Below are positions 1 to 6,260 of a stretch of DNA of 14,617 nt, piece by piece. Each line of letters opens with the position of its first letter. Position 1 is the stretch's first letter. This DNA comes from DATJUF01 sp035524095 (lineage in GTDB: Bacteria > Desulfobacterota > Binatia > Binatales > Binataceae), in the NCBI GenBank assembly GCA_035524095.1, contig DATKPK010000157.1, positions 1-14,617 of the forward strand, given 5' to 3'. The position numbers were made by a program, and so were the translations under genes. The notes under the pieces are model-generated. The model was not told where the DNA came from and made no database searches. It saw nothing but the letters and a program-made list of their open reading frames with translations.

Positions 1-340
1 CGTGCGTACGCCGCTGGATCACTCTCGCATGGTAGGCTGCGCGCTCAGCTGCGATTATTAGCCCAGTCCGAAGGCCATTGGTACGGCATACTGCGGCCCA
101 TTTGGCAAAGGCGATAGCGGAATCCGACTGCGTGGCAAAAAGTTCGTCGATAAAAACAAGCACGGCTTCGCGTTCGGATCGGTAGCTGCGCCCGCACGCC
201 TCGAAGCCAGAAACCGGCGCTTGGCCCCCCTCGCCCGGCTCATGTTCGAGCCTGGTGAGCTCTTCTTCGAAAGCAGCTTCGCTCATGATGCCGCTGCGGA
301 ACGCACGCAAAAGCTGTCTAATTTCAAAGTCACGATTCAT
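1..340 (-). CDS. Ferritin-like small helical protein, partial (C-terminus beyond window)
   Basis: This reading frame starts at ATG 340-338 and stays open to the window edge, giving 113 codons with no stop. A GAGGA ribosome binding site lies about 7 bases before the ATG, and the gene starts 27 bp after the stop of the HPF-like gene, so it is the last visible gene of the minus-strand operon. The N-terminus (about 1-35) is an acidic helix. A second half (about 52-110) reads as two amphipathic helices, with E66 in FIDELF and E99 plus H104 in AERAAYHAR. That arrangement recalls ferritin-like proteins of stress islands, where acidic and His residues of a helical bundle bind iron. The family call rests on pattern memory only. 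The metal-ligand set cannot be completed because the C-terminal half is missing. Confidence 0.6.
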   Translation of the reverse strand, partial: MNRDFEIRQLLRAFRSGIMSEAAFEEELTRLEHEPGEGGQAPVSGFEACGRSYRSEREAVLVFIDELFATQSDSAIAFAKWAAVCRTNGLRTGLIIAAERAAYHARVIQRRTH

Positions 341-367
341 AATGAGTCCTCAAATCAATTTTATCGT

Positions 368-703
368 TTACTGCCCGGAGTGATGTTTGACATCGCCGCG
401 TAGTTCCCGTTCGTGATCCTCGAGGCGCCTGCGCGCCGCATCGAAAGCCTCGCGAATGGCAATCGCTAGATCGTCGGCGTGTTGCTTGGTTATTACTAAC
501 TCGGCCCGTGGGGTGCGGAGATCAATCCGTACCGAGAAAGGACCGCCATGGCGATGGTGATGGACCGGCGCTTCGATTACGACATGGCAACCGGTAAGCC
601 TGCCGTAGTATCCTTCAAGGGCTTGGGCATGTTGTTCAATCGTGGCCCGCATAGCGTCGGTGAGTTGAAAATCACGGGAAGTGATCTGAAGCGCTCGTTC
701 CAT
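368..703 (-). CDS. Short HPF/RaiA-family ribosome hibernation factor
   Basis: The product is 111 residues and belongs to the HPF/RaiA (sigma-54 modulation protein, ribosomal S30AE) family. Members bind the 30S decoding region and silence ribosomes in non-growing cells. The N-terminal strand-helix unit ITSRDFQLTDAMRATIEQHA is typical, followed by a His-rich loop (HHHRHGG) and the basic C-terminal helix (FDAARRRLEDHERELRG). It has the length of the short HPF/YfiA type and lacks the long-HPF dimerisation domain. I chose ATG 703-701 because homology begins at MERALQITSRDF; an ATG at 754 would add 17 unrelated residues. No good Shine-Dalgarno is seen for either start. The gene sits between hsp20 and the ferritin-like gene in the same operon, which fits a dormancy role. 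Confidence 0.85.
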   Translation of the reverse strand: MERALQITSRDFQLTDAMRATIEQHAQALEGYYGRLTGCHVVIEAPVHHHRHGGPFSVRIDLRTPRAELVITKQHADDLAIAIREAFDAARRRLEDHERELRGDVKHHSGQ

Positions 704-848
704 GGTGGTTACCCGTTTAATTGTTCGTTTCTGTAGCGTCTTAGTTAAGGCCATCGGCCCAATGTCTCAGGATTCGTTCAAAAAACTCTGGGGCGTAGTT
801 GTGTTGCATGACTGCGACTTATGGGCCGACGGTTAATAGACTAAAGGC

Positions 849-1352
849 CTAGGCCGCGTTCTTATGTTCGTTCTTCTTCTCTGGGCCTTCCACCTGGATC
901 GTTACTTCTTTGGGCAATGCATCCTTCGGCATCGGCGCTACCAGCTCAAGAATGCCGTCCTTATAGGTGGCCTTGAGGTCTTCCGCCTTGATTCCAGCCG
1001 GCAGGCTGAGCGAGCGCGCGAACGCCCCGTAGCTGATCTCGCGCCGAAGATAATCAGCCTCTTTGGTTTCCTGCTTCTCCTCGCGAGAGCCTTCAATGGT
1101 CAGTACATCGCCGGTCACTTTGATCTTGACGTTTTTCGGATCGATGCCGGGAAGATCAGTACGAACGATAAATTCGCCATCCTCGACCCGTGCTTCAAGC
1201 GCGGGTCGTGTCGGCGATTTCTGGCCTTCGCCGAAGAACTCGCGGGCTAGCGGGAACCGGCCGAACCAATCACGATCAAAGCCGAAGCGTTCGGCCAGAT
1301 CTTCGAATCGCGCCAAGTCCCTCGACGGTGTCCATTTTTCGAGCAATCCCAT
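849..1352 (-). CDS. Hsp20/alpha-crystallin small heat-shock protein (first copy)
   Basis: Small heat-shock proteins are ATP-independent cytoplasmic chaperones that hold unfolding proteins for DnaK and ClpB. The 167-residue product has an N-terminal arm (WTPSRDLARFEDLAERFGFD), then an alpha-crystallin domain from about 48 to 150. Visible family marks are RTDLPGIDPKNVKIKV, the GDVLTIEGSREE turn, the GAFARSLSLPAGI strand and the closing KDGILELVAPMPK motif, followed by a charged tail. The start is ATG 1352, which follows an AAGGAGG ribosome binding site. An in-frame ATG at 1370 overlaps that site and is less likely. The leader can fold so that the ribosome binding site is paired (see 1363-1390). 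The sequence differs clearly from the Hsp20 at 12775-13233, so the two are not a recent duplication. Confidence 0.95.
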   Translation of the reverse strand: MGLLEKWTPSRDLARFEDLAERFGFDRDWFGRFPLAREFFGEGQKSPTRPALEARVEDGEFIVRTDLPGIDPKNVKIKVTGDVLTIEGSREEKQETKEADYLRREISYGAFARSLSLPAGIKAEDLKATYKDGILELVAPMPKDALPKEVTIQVEGPEKKNEHKNAA

Positions 1353-1362
1353 TGTTCTGTCC

Positions 1363-1390
1363 TCCTTCATATCTGCGAAGCCTGAATGGA
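1363..1390 (-). promoter_or_regulatory. Possible RNA-thermometer hairpin over the Hsp20 ribosome binding site
   Basis: In the minus-strand leader, UCC (1390-1388) plus UUCA (1386-1383) can pair with UGAA plus GGA (1369-1363). This gives seven base pairs with one bulged A and a 13-base loop, and it covers part of the AAGGAGG ribosome binding site. Weak leader hairpins over the ribosome binding site are a known control of hsp20 genes (ROSE and fourU types). This one matches neither class exactly and was folded by eye. Confidence 0.3.
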
Positions 1391-1452
1391 CTTCGCGATT
1401 GTCCCAATTGTTTGGATGATCTTCTTGTGAATAGCCGTGTTAGATTCGGCGC

Positions 1453-2046
1453 CTATTCCGCCGAATCGTTTTGCTTGATCCGCCCTCGCCGCCCAATTGT
1501 CGGCGACGGCGCCATCTGTTCAAATTTGCCAAGCTCTGCGCCGAAGGGCCGTTCGTCGCGGACGCTAAGAAGTTCTTCAGGAGCGACCATGGCGTCCCGC
1601 TTTTCCAGCGACTCGTCCATCTCGGGAGGCAATGACCAGACTCTACTCTCTTTCTCGCCGAGTAGGTTTGCCTCCGGCTTACCGAGGCTATCGTGCTTTC
1701 GCTGGCACGCGACACACAGAGCGGCAAACGGTAATGCTTGCAAGCGCGCGACTGAAATCTCGTTGCCGCATTGCTCGCACAGTCCGTAATGGTTGTGCGC
1801 AAGCCGGCCCACCGCATCGTCGATCGCTTCGAGACGATTTTCCGCGGCCTCGATCAAACTCGCATGGGTCTCTACCTCCGCCAGTGAACGCGCCTCATCA
1901 AGTTCGTCTGCGGGTGCCAGTGTCACATCCTGGCTTTGATCACGGCGCAACTCGAGTATCCTCTCGCAAGTCCGCGCTCGCTCGTCCGCCAGCATCTGGT
2001 AGATCTTCTGTCGGCGTGCGGCTTGACGTTCCAACAATGCGTTCAT
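1453..2046 (-). CDS. DksA/TraR-family C4 zinc-finger protein with C-terminal extension
   Basis: This family acts on RNA polymerase through its secondary channel, often with ppGpp, to reset transcription under stress. The 197-residue product has a helical N-terminus (about 1-85) with DELDEA at 47-52, matching the D-x-x-D-x-A tip motif of DksA. A four-cysteine zinc finger follows: C90-x2-C93 and C111-x2-C114, within GLCEQCGNEIS and ALCVACQRK. After about residue 118 there is an extension of roughly 80 residues, acidic then basic, that is not part of DksA or TraR. The ATG shares its A with the stop of the upstream BCAM0308-type gene (TAATG), so translation is probably coupled. Family membership is firm; being a true DksA functional equivalent is inference. 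Confidence 0.88.
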   Translation of the reverse strand: MNALLERQAARRQKIYQMLADERARTCERILELRRDQSQDVTLAPADELDEARSLAEVETHASLIEAAENRLEAIDDAVGRLAHNHYGLCEQCGNEISVARLQALPFAALCVACQRKHDSLGKPEANLLGEKESRVWSLPPEMDESLEKRDAMVAPEELLSVRDERPFGAELGKFEQMAPSPTIGRRGRIKQNDSAE

Positions 2047-2600
2047 TATCTCGCGCCCCCTTTGCGTCCGCGTCTTTCAGCAGCCCACGTGGCGAAAAGC
2101 GTGCCGTCGTCGCTCCAAGCATAGGTCACACGGCCGCGCAGGAGTTTTTTGACCTCATGAGCCAGCCGATGTGCGAGTTTCTGTGAGGTCGTAATGATGT
2201 CGATGGTGCCGCCATCGTCCGCCGTATTAGTCAAAACGATTCGCCTCTCAGGCTGTGTCTTCATTGCCCGCTTGGCGGCATTTTGAAGGCGGCGCTGAAT
2301 ATCTTCTCGTCTACTTGCCGTAACGCCACGAATGATCAACCGTCCCTGTCCTTCCTGGCGCGAAATCTGATCACACGCGGGACAAAATCCCCACTGGCTG
2401 CGTTCGATCAACTCATCGGTAAGCTTATGGTCATGGCGCCAGGTCTTACGCAGAAACACGGCGCCGCAACGCGCGCATACTGTTGGTTCATGGATTGGCG
2501 GCGTCTTGGAAACGACGCGGGGGCTTTTGTCATCGCGGACGGCCTGGCGATTCAGGCTCCGAACCAAGCCGCGCGATTGTTTGGTGGTTTGTACGTTCAT
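2046..2600 (-). CDS. BCAM0308-family zinc-ribbon protein
   Basis: The 184-residue product carries two CxxC knuckles, C42-A-R-C45 and C73-P-A-C76, which probably form one zinc ribbon, as in the BCAM0308 family. That family has distant likeness to the zinc region of the ribosome export adapter NMD3. The middle (about 85-130) has IIRGVTASRREDIQRRL followed by a strand-rich piece (RIVLTNTADDGGTIDIITT). The C-terminal part (LAHRLAHEVKKLLRG and YAWSDDGTLFATW) resembles a small nucleic-acid-binding or ribosome-associated fold. The tail is very basic. No enzymatic motif is seen, and the biochemical function of the family is not known to me. The gene overlaps the DksA-like gene by one base. A GAGG lies unusually close to the ATG. 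Confidence 0.75.
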   Translation of the reverse strand: MNVQTTKQSRGLVRSLNRQAVRDDKSPRVVSKTPPIHEPTVCARCGAVFLRKTWRHDHKLTDELIERSQWGFCPACDQISRQEGQGRLIIRGVTASRREDIQRRLQNAAKRAMKTQPERRIVLTNTADDGGTIDIITTSQKLAHRLAHEVKKLLRGRVTYAWSDDGTLFATWAAERRGRKGGAR

Positions 2601-2669
2601 CGCCTCGTCCGTGTCTTTCAGAATTCAGTTCGCCCGTCGCTGGCACTTGGAATCCTGGAATGCAGCCAG

Positions 2670-3104
2670 TTATATCCCGCTCGGATAGGTGCGATTTTGG
2701 TTACCCGCCTGAAGCCATAATTCCTTCAAATCTGCCGGGAGCTGGCTGAAGACGTGGCGCGCCTCGCCCTCACGGCCGCTCGAACTGCCTAGGGCCAGCT
2801 GCAGTACATTGAAAACGGCGGCGACGGCTTCCTCAGCATTGCCCAGATCTTCGATGCCGAGCATCTGTCTCACTTCGTCCAGGAATTGATATTCATGCAC
2901 CCGCCGCACGGTGCGGCCTGGATAGTCGAAAGAAGACCAGAGCATCTTTAGCGAAGCGGGTAACTGAGCTTCAACATCTGCTGCTTCATGAGGAGTAAGA
3001 CGATCACGTAGTTCCTGGAACACTGCAAAAATGAGCATTTCCGCCCGCCGCTCCTCACAGCCGAAGCGATCAGCCACGTAACCAACAAATTCTTTATCTT
3101 TCAT
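2670..3104 (-). CDS. DUF2267-domain protein
   Basis: This 144-residue cytoplasmic protein is built from two repeated helical halves, as DUF2267 proteins are. The first half (about 1-65) runs FVGYVADRFGCEERRAEMLI, AVFQELRDRLTPHEAADVEAQLP, then LKMLW. The second half (about 70-138) runs EYQFLDEVRQMLG, EEAVAAVFNVLQLAL, then HVFSQLPADLKELW. The repeat of a helix ending in QLPA(S/D)LK(M/E)LW is easy to see. The family is common in stress and hypoxia clusters next to Hsp20, CBS and universal stress proteins, but its activity is unknown. The ATG at 3104 has a good AAGGAG ribosome binding site. It is the first gene of the minus-strand operon. Confidence 0.88.
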   Translation of the reverse strand: MKDKEFVGYVADRFGCEERRAEMLIFAVFQELRDRLTPHEAADVEAQLPASLKMLWSSFDYPGRTVRRVHEYQFLDEVRQMLGIEDLGNAEEAVAAVFNVLQLALGSSSGREGEARHVFSQLPADLKELWLQAGNQNRTYPSGI

Positions 3105-3153
3105 AGTTCTTCTCCTTCAAAGGGACTATGCGACGGCTCATCAGTAGTCCGCA

Positions 3154-3317
3154 TCACTCCGCATCAATGAATTCGCTCTGAATCAGATCAGCGATCTCGA
3201 ACCCTGCGGCGCGCGATTTATCGCCGAAACTGACTTGACTTGTATGAACTGCATTCGTGCTCGCGCTATCAGCCGCGGAAGCGAGCCCGCAAACATCGCG
3301 AAAGCCAGTTGGATCAT
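3154..3317 (-). pseudogene. Second small coding remnant, probably frameshifted
   Basis: An ATG at 3317-3315 with GGAG about 11 bases upstream opens MIQLAFAMFAGSLPRLIARA and stops after 44 codons. A second frame overlapping it continues as protein-like sequence, VSFGDKSRAAGFEIADLIQS followed by EFIDAE and a TGA ending at 3154. Start and end would fit one protein of about 54 residues with a frame change near 3255. A small helical protein is possible, but I cannot name a family. Confidence 0.25.
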
Positions 3318-3323
3318 ATGGCG

Positions 3324-3485
3324 TTACTCTCCAGGATTAATGAATCTCGCTACTTCGCGGCCGTCGCTGATTCGACCGTGTCTGCCGTTGGCAGAATCGT
3401 TGAGCACGCCTTGTGCCACCAGAAACCCCCGGTCTTTCTTCCTGTAACGCCAATTTTGTGGGTCAGCGGCGCCCCACCTGGGACA
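3324..3485 (-). pseudogene. Small coding remnant, unknown family
   Basis: Between a TGA at 3488-3486 and a TAA at 3326-3324 one minus frame is open for 53 codons. It reads like protein, with stretches NWRYRKKDRGFLVAQGVLND and GRISDGREVARFINPGE. It has no ATG in frame. Just inside its upstream end, an ATG with GGGAAG before it starts MSQVGRR in another frame and stops at once. One small indel would join that start to the open frame. This suggests a frameshifted gene of about 60 codons. I do not recognise the family. The frame also contains the sigma-54-like site at 3403-3418, so one of the two readings may be chance. Confidence 0.3.
3403..3418 (-). promoter_or_regulatory. Sigma-54-type promoter candidate facing the DUF2267 operon
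   Basis: On the minus strand the sequence TGGCACAAGGCGTGCT fits the sigma-54 consensus TGGCAC-N5-TTGCW: the -24 hexamer is exact, the -12 element is GTGCT, and GG and GC are exactly ten bases apart. A start about 12 bases downstream (near 3392) would leave a leader of about 290 bases before the DUF2267 ATG. A sigma-54 activator gene is in the same window. The site lies inside a possible coding remnant, which lowers confidence. Confidence 0.35.
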
Positions 3486-3673
3486 TCACTTCCCGCGGCG
3501 GAGCCATGAGTGCATCATCTGCATCGATGGAAGAATATCCTTAGCGCCTTTTGCCGGCTCGCGATTCGGATGTTGCAGTGCTCTCCGCGGCGGCGTTTCG
3601 GAAAAGTCATCATGATTAGTCTTGCAGTACATGAATTTTGCACCGTGCACGTGTTCGTGGATTATCTGTTCAA

Positions 3674-5011
3674 ATGATGCGCAACTGGACCGCCCGTCAT
3701 CCGATAAAGCTTGCCCCGCCACTTGCGCGCCGGATCGCCCGCTACTGGACGTCGGATAGGCCGCCAGGACGTGGATTTTTCGCACTACTCGGTCCGGGCT
3801 TGATTACTGGAGCTTCCGATGACGATCCGAGCGGCATTGCGACCTATTCCCAAGTAGGGGCCCAATTCGGCTATGGCATGGCTTGGGTAATGTTGTTCAG
3901 TTATCCGTTGATGGCGGCCTTTCAAGAGATCAGCGCGCGCATCGGACGGGTCACCGGACACGGCATAGCTGGCAATATCCGCAGCTACTACCCTGGATGG
4001 CTACTGCGGGTAATCGTGGGCCTTTTGGTAATCGCCAACATTATCAATTTGGGAGCGGACCTCGGAGCGATGGGCGATGCCGTTTACCTGATAGTTGGAG
4101 GCATTCCGCATCTATACGTTCTGCTGCTGGCGTCGGTCTGTGCGGCTCTTGAGATCTTTTCCCGCTATGAACGGTATGTTGCGATTCTCAAGTGGGGAAC
4201 ACTGTCGCTATTCGCCTATGTGGCCACGGTTCTAGTAGTGAAAGTGCCGTGGGGGCAGGTCGCCTACAATACTTTCCTGCCGAGCTTTTCCTGGCAGAAA
4301 GACTATATTGTCGCCATCATGGCCGTGCTCGGGACGACGATCAGTCCCTACTTGTTCTTTTGGCAGGCCTCAGAAGAAGCCGAAGATGAGCGCACGATGC
4401 CCGGGGCGGAGCCGTTGACCGCCGCTCCAAGCCAGGCGCGAGCCGAGATCCATCGCATGAGGCTCGATACTTACCTGGGAATGGGCTTCTCGAATCTGAT
4501 CGGCCTCTTCATCTTAATCACTACCGCCGCAACGCTAAATGCGCACGGCGTAACCGATATTCAGACATCATCGCAGGCCGCTGAAGCACTTCGGCCCATT
4601 GCGGGACGCTTTGTTTTTGCGGTGTTCGCAGCAGGCATCGTCGGTACCGGCATGCTGGCCGTCCCCGTACTGGCCGGCTCCGCTGCCTACGCGCTCGGCG
4701 AGGCGCTCGATTGGCCAATAGGCCTGGCGCGGCTGCCGCTCGATGCCAAGGCTTTCTACGGCACCATTGCCACGGCCACTCTTATCGGCATCTTCATTAA
4801 TTTAATCCGGATCGATCCGATCAAAGCATTGTTCTGGAGTGCCGTACTCAATGGTGTCGCCGCAGCCCCGCTGATGATTGTCATCATGATCATGGCGATG
4901 CAGCCCAAAGTCATGGGCGCATTCATACTGCCGCGTACGCTGTGGCTCCTGGGGTGGCTTTCCACGGCGGTAATGACGATCGCCATCGCAATCATGTTCT
5001 GGACGTGGTGA
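3674..5011 (+). CDS. Divergent Nramp-family divalent metal transporter
   Basis: Nramp proteins are inner-membrane, proton-linked importers of divalent metals with a LeuT fold. This 445-residue protein has about eleven hydrophobic segments. The first helix carries GPGLITGASDDDPSGIATYS, the Nramp helix-1 signature, but DPSG replaces the usual DPGN. The sixth helix has GTTISPYLFFWQ where classical members have a Met-Pro-His motif, so the metal-coordinating Met is Ser. The same two positions are altered in the Nramp-related magnesium transporters, so the substrate may not be Mn or Fe. A charged loop (ASEEAEDERTMPGAEPL) and QARAEIHRMRLDTYLGMGFSN follow, both usual in this subgroup. I chose the ATG at 3674 (3677 is equally possible); a TTG at 3638 would add 12 residues, and none has a clear ribosome binding site. 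The PAS kinase gene follows closely. Confidence 0.9.
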   Translation: MMRNWTARHPIKLAPPLARRIARYWTSDRPPGRGFFALLGPGLITGASDDDPSGIATYSQVGAQFGYGMAWVMLFSYPLMAAFQEISARIGRVTGHGIAGNIRSYYPGWLLRVIVGLLVIANIINLGADLGAMGDAVYLIVGGIPHLYVLLLASVCAALEIFSRYERYVAILKWGTLSLFAYVATVLVVKVPWGQVAYNTFLPSFSWQKDYIVAIMAVLGTTISPYLFFWQASEEAEDERTMPGAEPLTAAPSQARAEIHRMRLDTYLGMGFSNLIGLFILITTAATLNAHGVTDIQTSSQAAEALRPIAGRFVFAVFAAGIVGTGMLAVPVLAGSAAYALGEALDWPIGLARLPLDAKAFYGTIATATLIGIFINLIRIDPIKALFWSAVLNGVAAAPLMIVIMIMAMQPKVMGAFILPRTLWLLGWLSTAVMTIAIAIMFWTW

Positions 5012-5114
5012 CGACTTTCGGCGGCTCGTGCCTGCGGGATTGGTTTACAAGCTGCCGTGCGCTTTAATCACGACTTCAGGTGAAAGCGATTCGCCCGCGA
5101 AAGCTGAAGCAACA

Positions 5115-6182
5115 ATGCCATATTCGGAATACTTCAAGGCCGCCAGTGAAGCGCTGATTATCGCCGATAGCGCCGGAATCATTCTCGAGGTCAATCCCAA
5201 GGCCGAGGAGCTTTTCGGCTATACCCCGGAAGAACTCACCGGCCAAACGGTGGACATTCTCCTGCCGGCGCAACTGCGCACGATCCATCACAAGCATCGT
5301 AAGGACTATCTGTCCGCACCGCGCAATCGGGCTATGGGGGCAGGCCTCACTCTTTCCGGCCGGCGGAAAGACGGCAGCGACTTTCCTATCGAGGTCAGCC
5401 TGACTTACGCGCCACGGACAGAGCGCGGGGAGTTGATTGTTGCGGCGGTCATCGACATCAGCGAGCGGCTCGCGTTGGAAAGCGAGGCACGCCGGGCCGA
5501 AACAGTTGCGGCACTCGGGACGGTAGCGGCAGGTATCGCGCATGATCTGAATAATCCCTTGCAGACGATTCGTTCGCGCGCGGAACTCATGCTCGAATCG
5601 CTCGATTCCTTGACGGCCGCTGAGATGAAGGAAGACCTCGCGGCGATTCATCGCCAGGCGCAGCGGGCCGGCCTGATCGTTGAAGAATTTCTTGCGCTAT
5701 CCCGCCGCCGGGAGAAGAGCCAGGGGCGGGTTAATCTGAATCAGTTGATTGAGCGGGTGTCCTTGCTGATCGGTGACCAATTGCGGAAAGCCGGGATTAC
5801 TTTCCAGACCCATCCGGATCCGGACCTGCCGGAGCTGACCAGCGGCGGCACGGCTTTGGAAAGGGTTTTAATCAACCTTGTGGCGAACGCACGAGATGCG
5901 ATGCCGAAGGGTGGTGTAATAAAGATTACGAGCGGACGGCTGGATAATCCGCCGAATTGGGTCTATCTCAGCATTGCGGACACAGGAGAAGGGATTCCAG
6001 CGGACGCTCTTGGAAAGGTATTTGATCTGCTTTATACGACCAAGGCCGAGGGCAGCGGTTTGGGCCTATGGCTTAGCCGGCGAATCGTGCATGAGCACGG
6101 TGGCAAGCTGGAAGTTCAATCCGAGCTGGGGCAGGGAACGACCTTCACCATCAAACTACCGTTGAACGATTTTCAGGCGTGA
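5115..6182 (+). CDS. PAS-domain sensor histidine kinase (NtrB/FixL-like)
   Basis: Numbering is from a GTG at 5028 (384 residues); I prefer the ATG at 5115, where the PAS domain begins, because the first 29 residues show no family likeness. Neither start has a strong ribosome binding site. One PAS domain spans about 33-150 (LIIADSAGIILEVNPKAEELFGYTPEEL, GRRKDGSDFPIEVSL). It is followed by a HisKA dimerisation region with the phosphoacceptor H172 in GIAHDLNNPL. The ATPase domain has the N box (N283, N287 in NLVANARDAM), G1 (DTGEGIP, 318-324) and G2 (GSGLGLWLS, 342-350). There is no transmembrane segment, so the sensor is cytoplasmic. H87 (RTIHHKH) falls where FixL has its heme-ligating His, but the distal Arg of FixL is absent. 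The NtrC-type regulator starts 78 bp downstream and is the likely phosphorylation partner. Confidence 0.93.
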   Translation: MPYSEYFKAASEALIIADSAGIILEVNPKAEELFGYTPEELTGQTVDILLPAQLRTIHHKHRKDYLSAPRNRAMGAGLTLSGRRKDGSDFPIEVSLTYAPRTERGELIVAAVIDISERLALESEARRAETVAALGTVAAGIAHDLNNPLQTIRSRAELMLESLDSLTAAEMKEDLAAIHRQAQRAGLIVEEFLALSRRREKSQGRVNLNQLIERVSLLIGDQLRKAGITFQTHPDPDLPELTSGGTALERVLINLVANARDAMPKGGVIKITSGRLDNPPNWVYLSIADTGEGIPADALGKVFDLLYTTKAEGSGLGLWLSRRIVHEHGGKLEVQSELGQGTTFTIKLPLNDFQA

Positions 6183-6184
6183 AG

Positions 6185-6200
6185 CACGTGAAAATTTCAC
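6185..6200. promoter_or_regulatory. Short palindrome between kinase and activator genes
   Basis: GTGAAAATTTCAC (6188-6200) is a perfect dyad around one central base, and it overlaps the palindrome CACGTG (6185-6190). It sits directly after the kinase stop and about 60 bp before the activator ATG. It could be an operator or a weak RNA hairpin. No T-run follows. Confidence 0.25.
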
Positions 6201-6260
6201 CCACGTCTGAGGTAACCGCTGATTGATTAAAGCGTTCAAGATCAGAGGATCGCCTCATCA

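Larger units (their letters stand above)
3105..3673. other. Divergent region with coding remnants and no convincing intact gene
   Basis: These 569 bases separate the minus-strand operon from the plus-strand transporter and should hold both promoters. No complete gene with start, ribosome binding site and family likeness is visible. Two minus-strand stretches have protein-like sequence (3324-3485 and 3154-3317, listed separately) and look like decayed or very small genes. One sigma-54-like site lies at 3403-3418. No tRNA, CRISPR array or terminator with a T-run was seen. Confidence 0.5.

Noticed and set aside
751..832. Inverted 11-base repeat (CCATCGGCCCA and TGGGCCGACGG) between hsp20 and the HPF gene
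   Set aside because: The arms are 59 bp apart with one mismatch; the fold is not compelling and no T-run follows.
3389..3404. TGGCAGAATCGTTGAG on the plus strand facing the transporter
   Set aside because: The -12 GC is GA, and the transporter start is about 270 bp away; too weak to call.
3486..3785. 99-codon minus-strand open frame
   Set aside because: It runs antisense into the N-terminal coding part of the Nramp-family gene and shows no recognisable motif.
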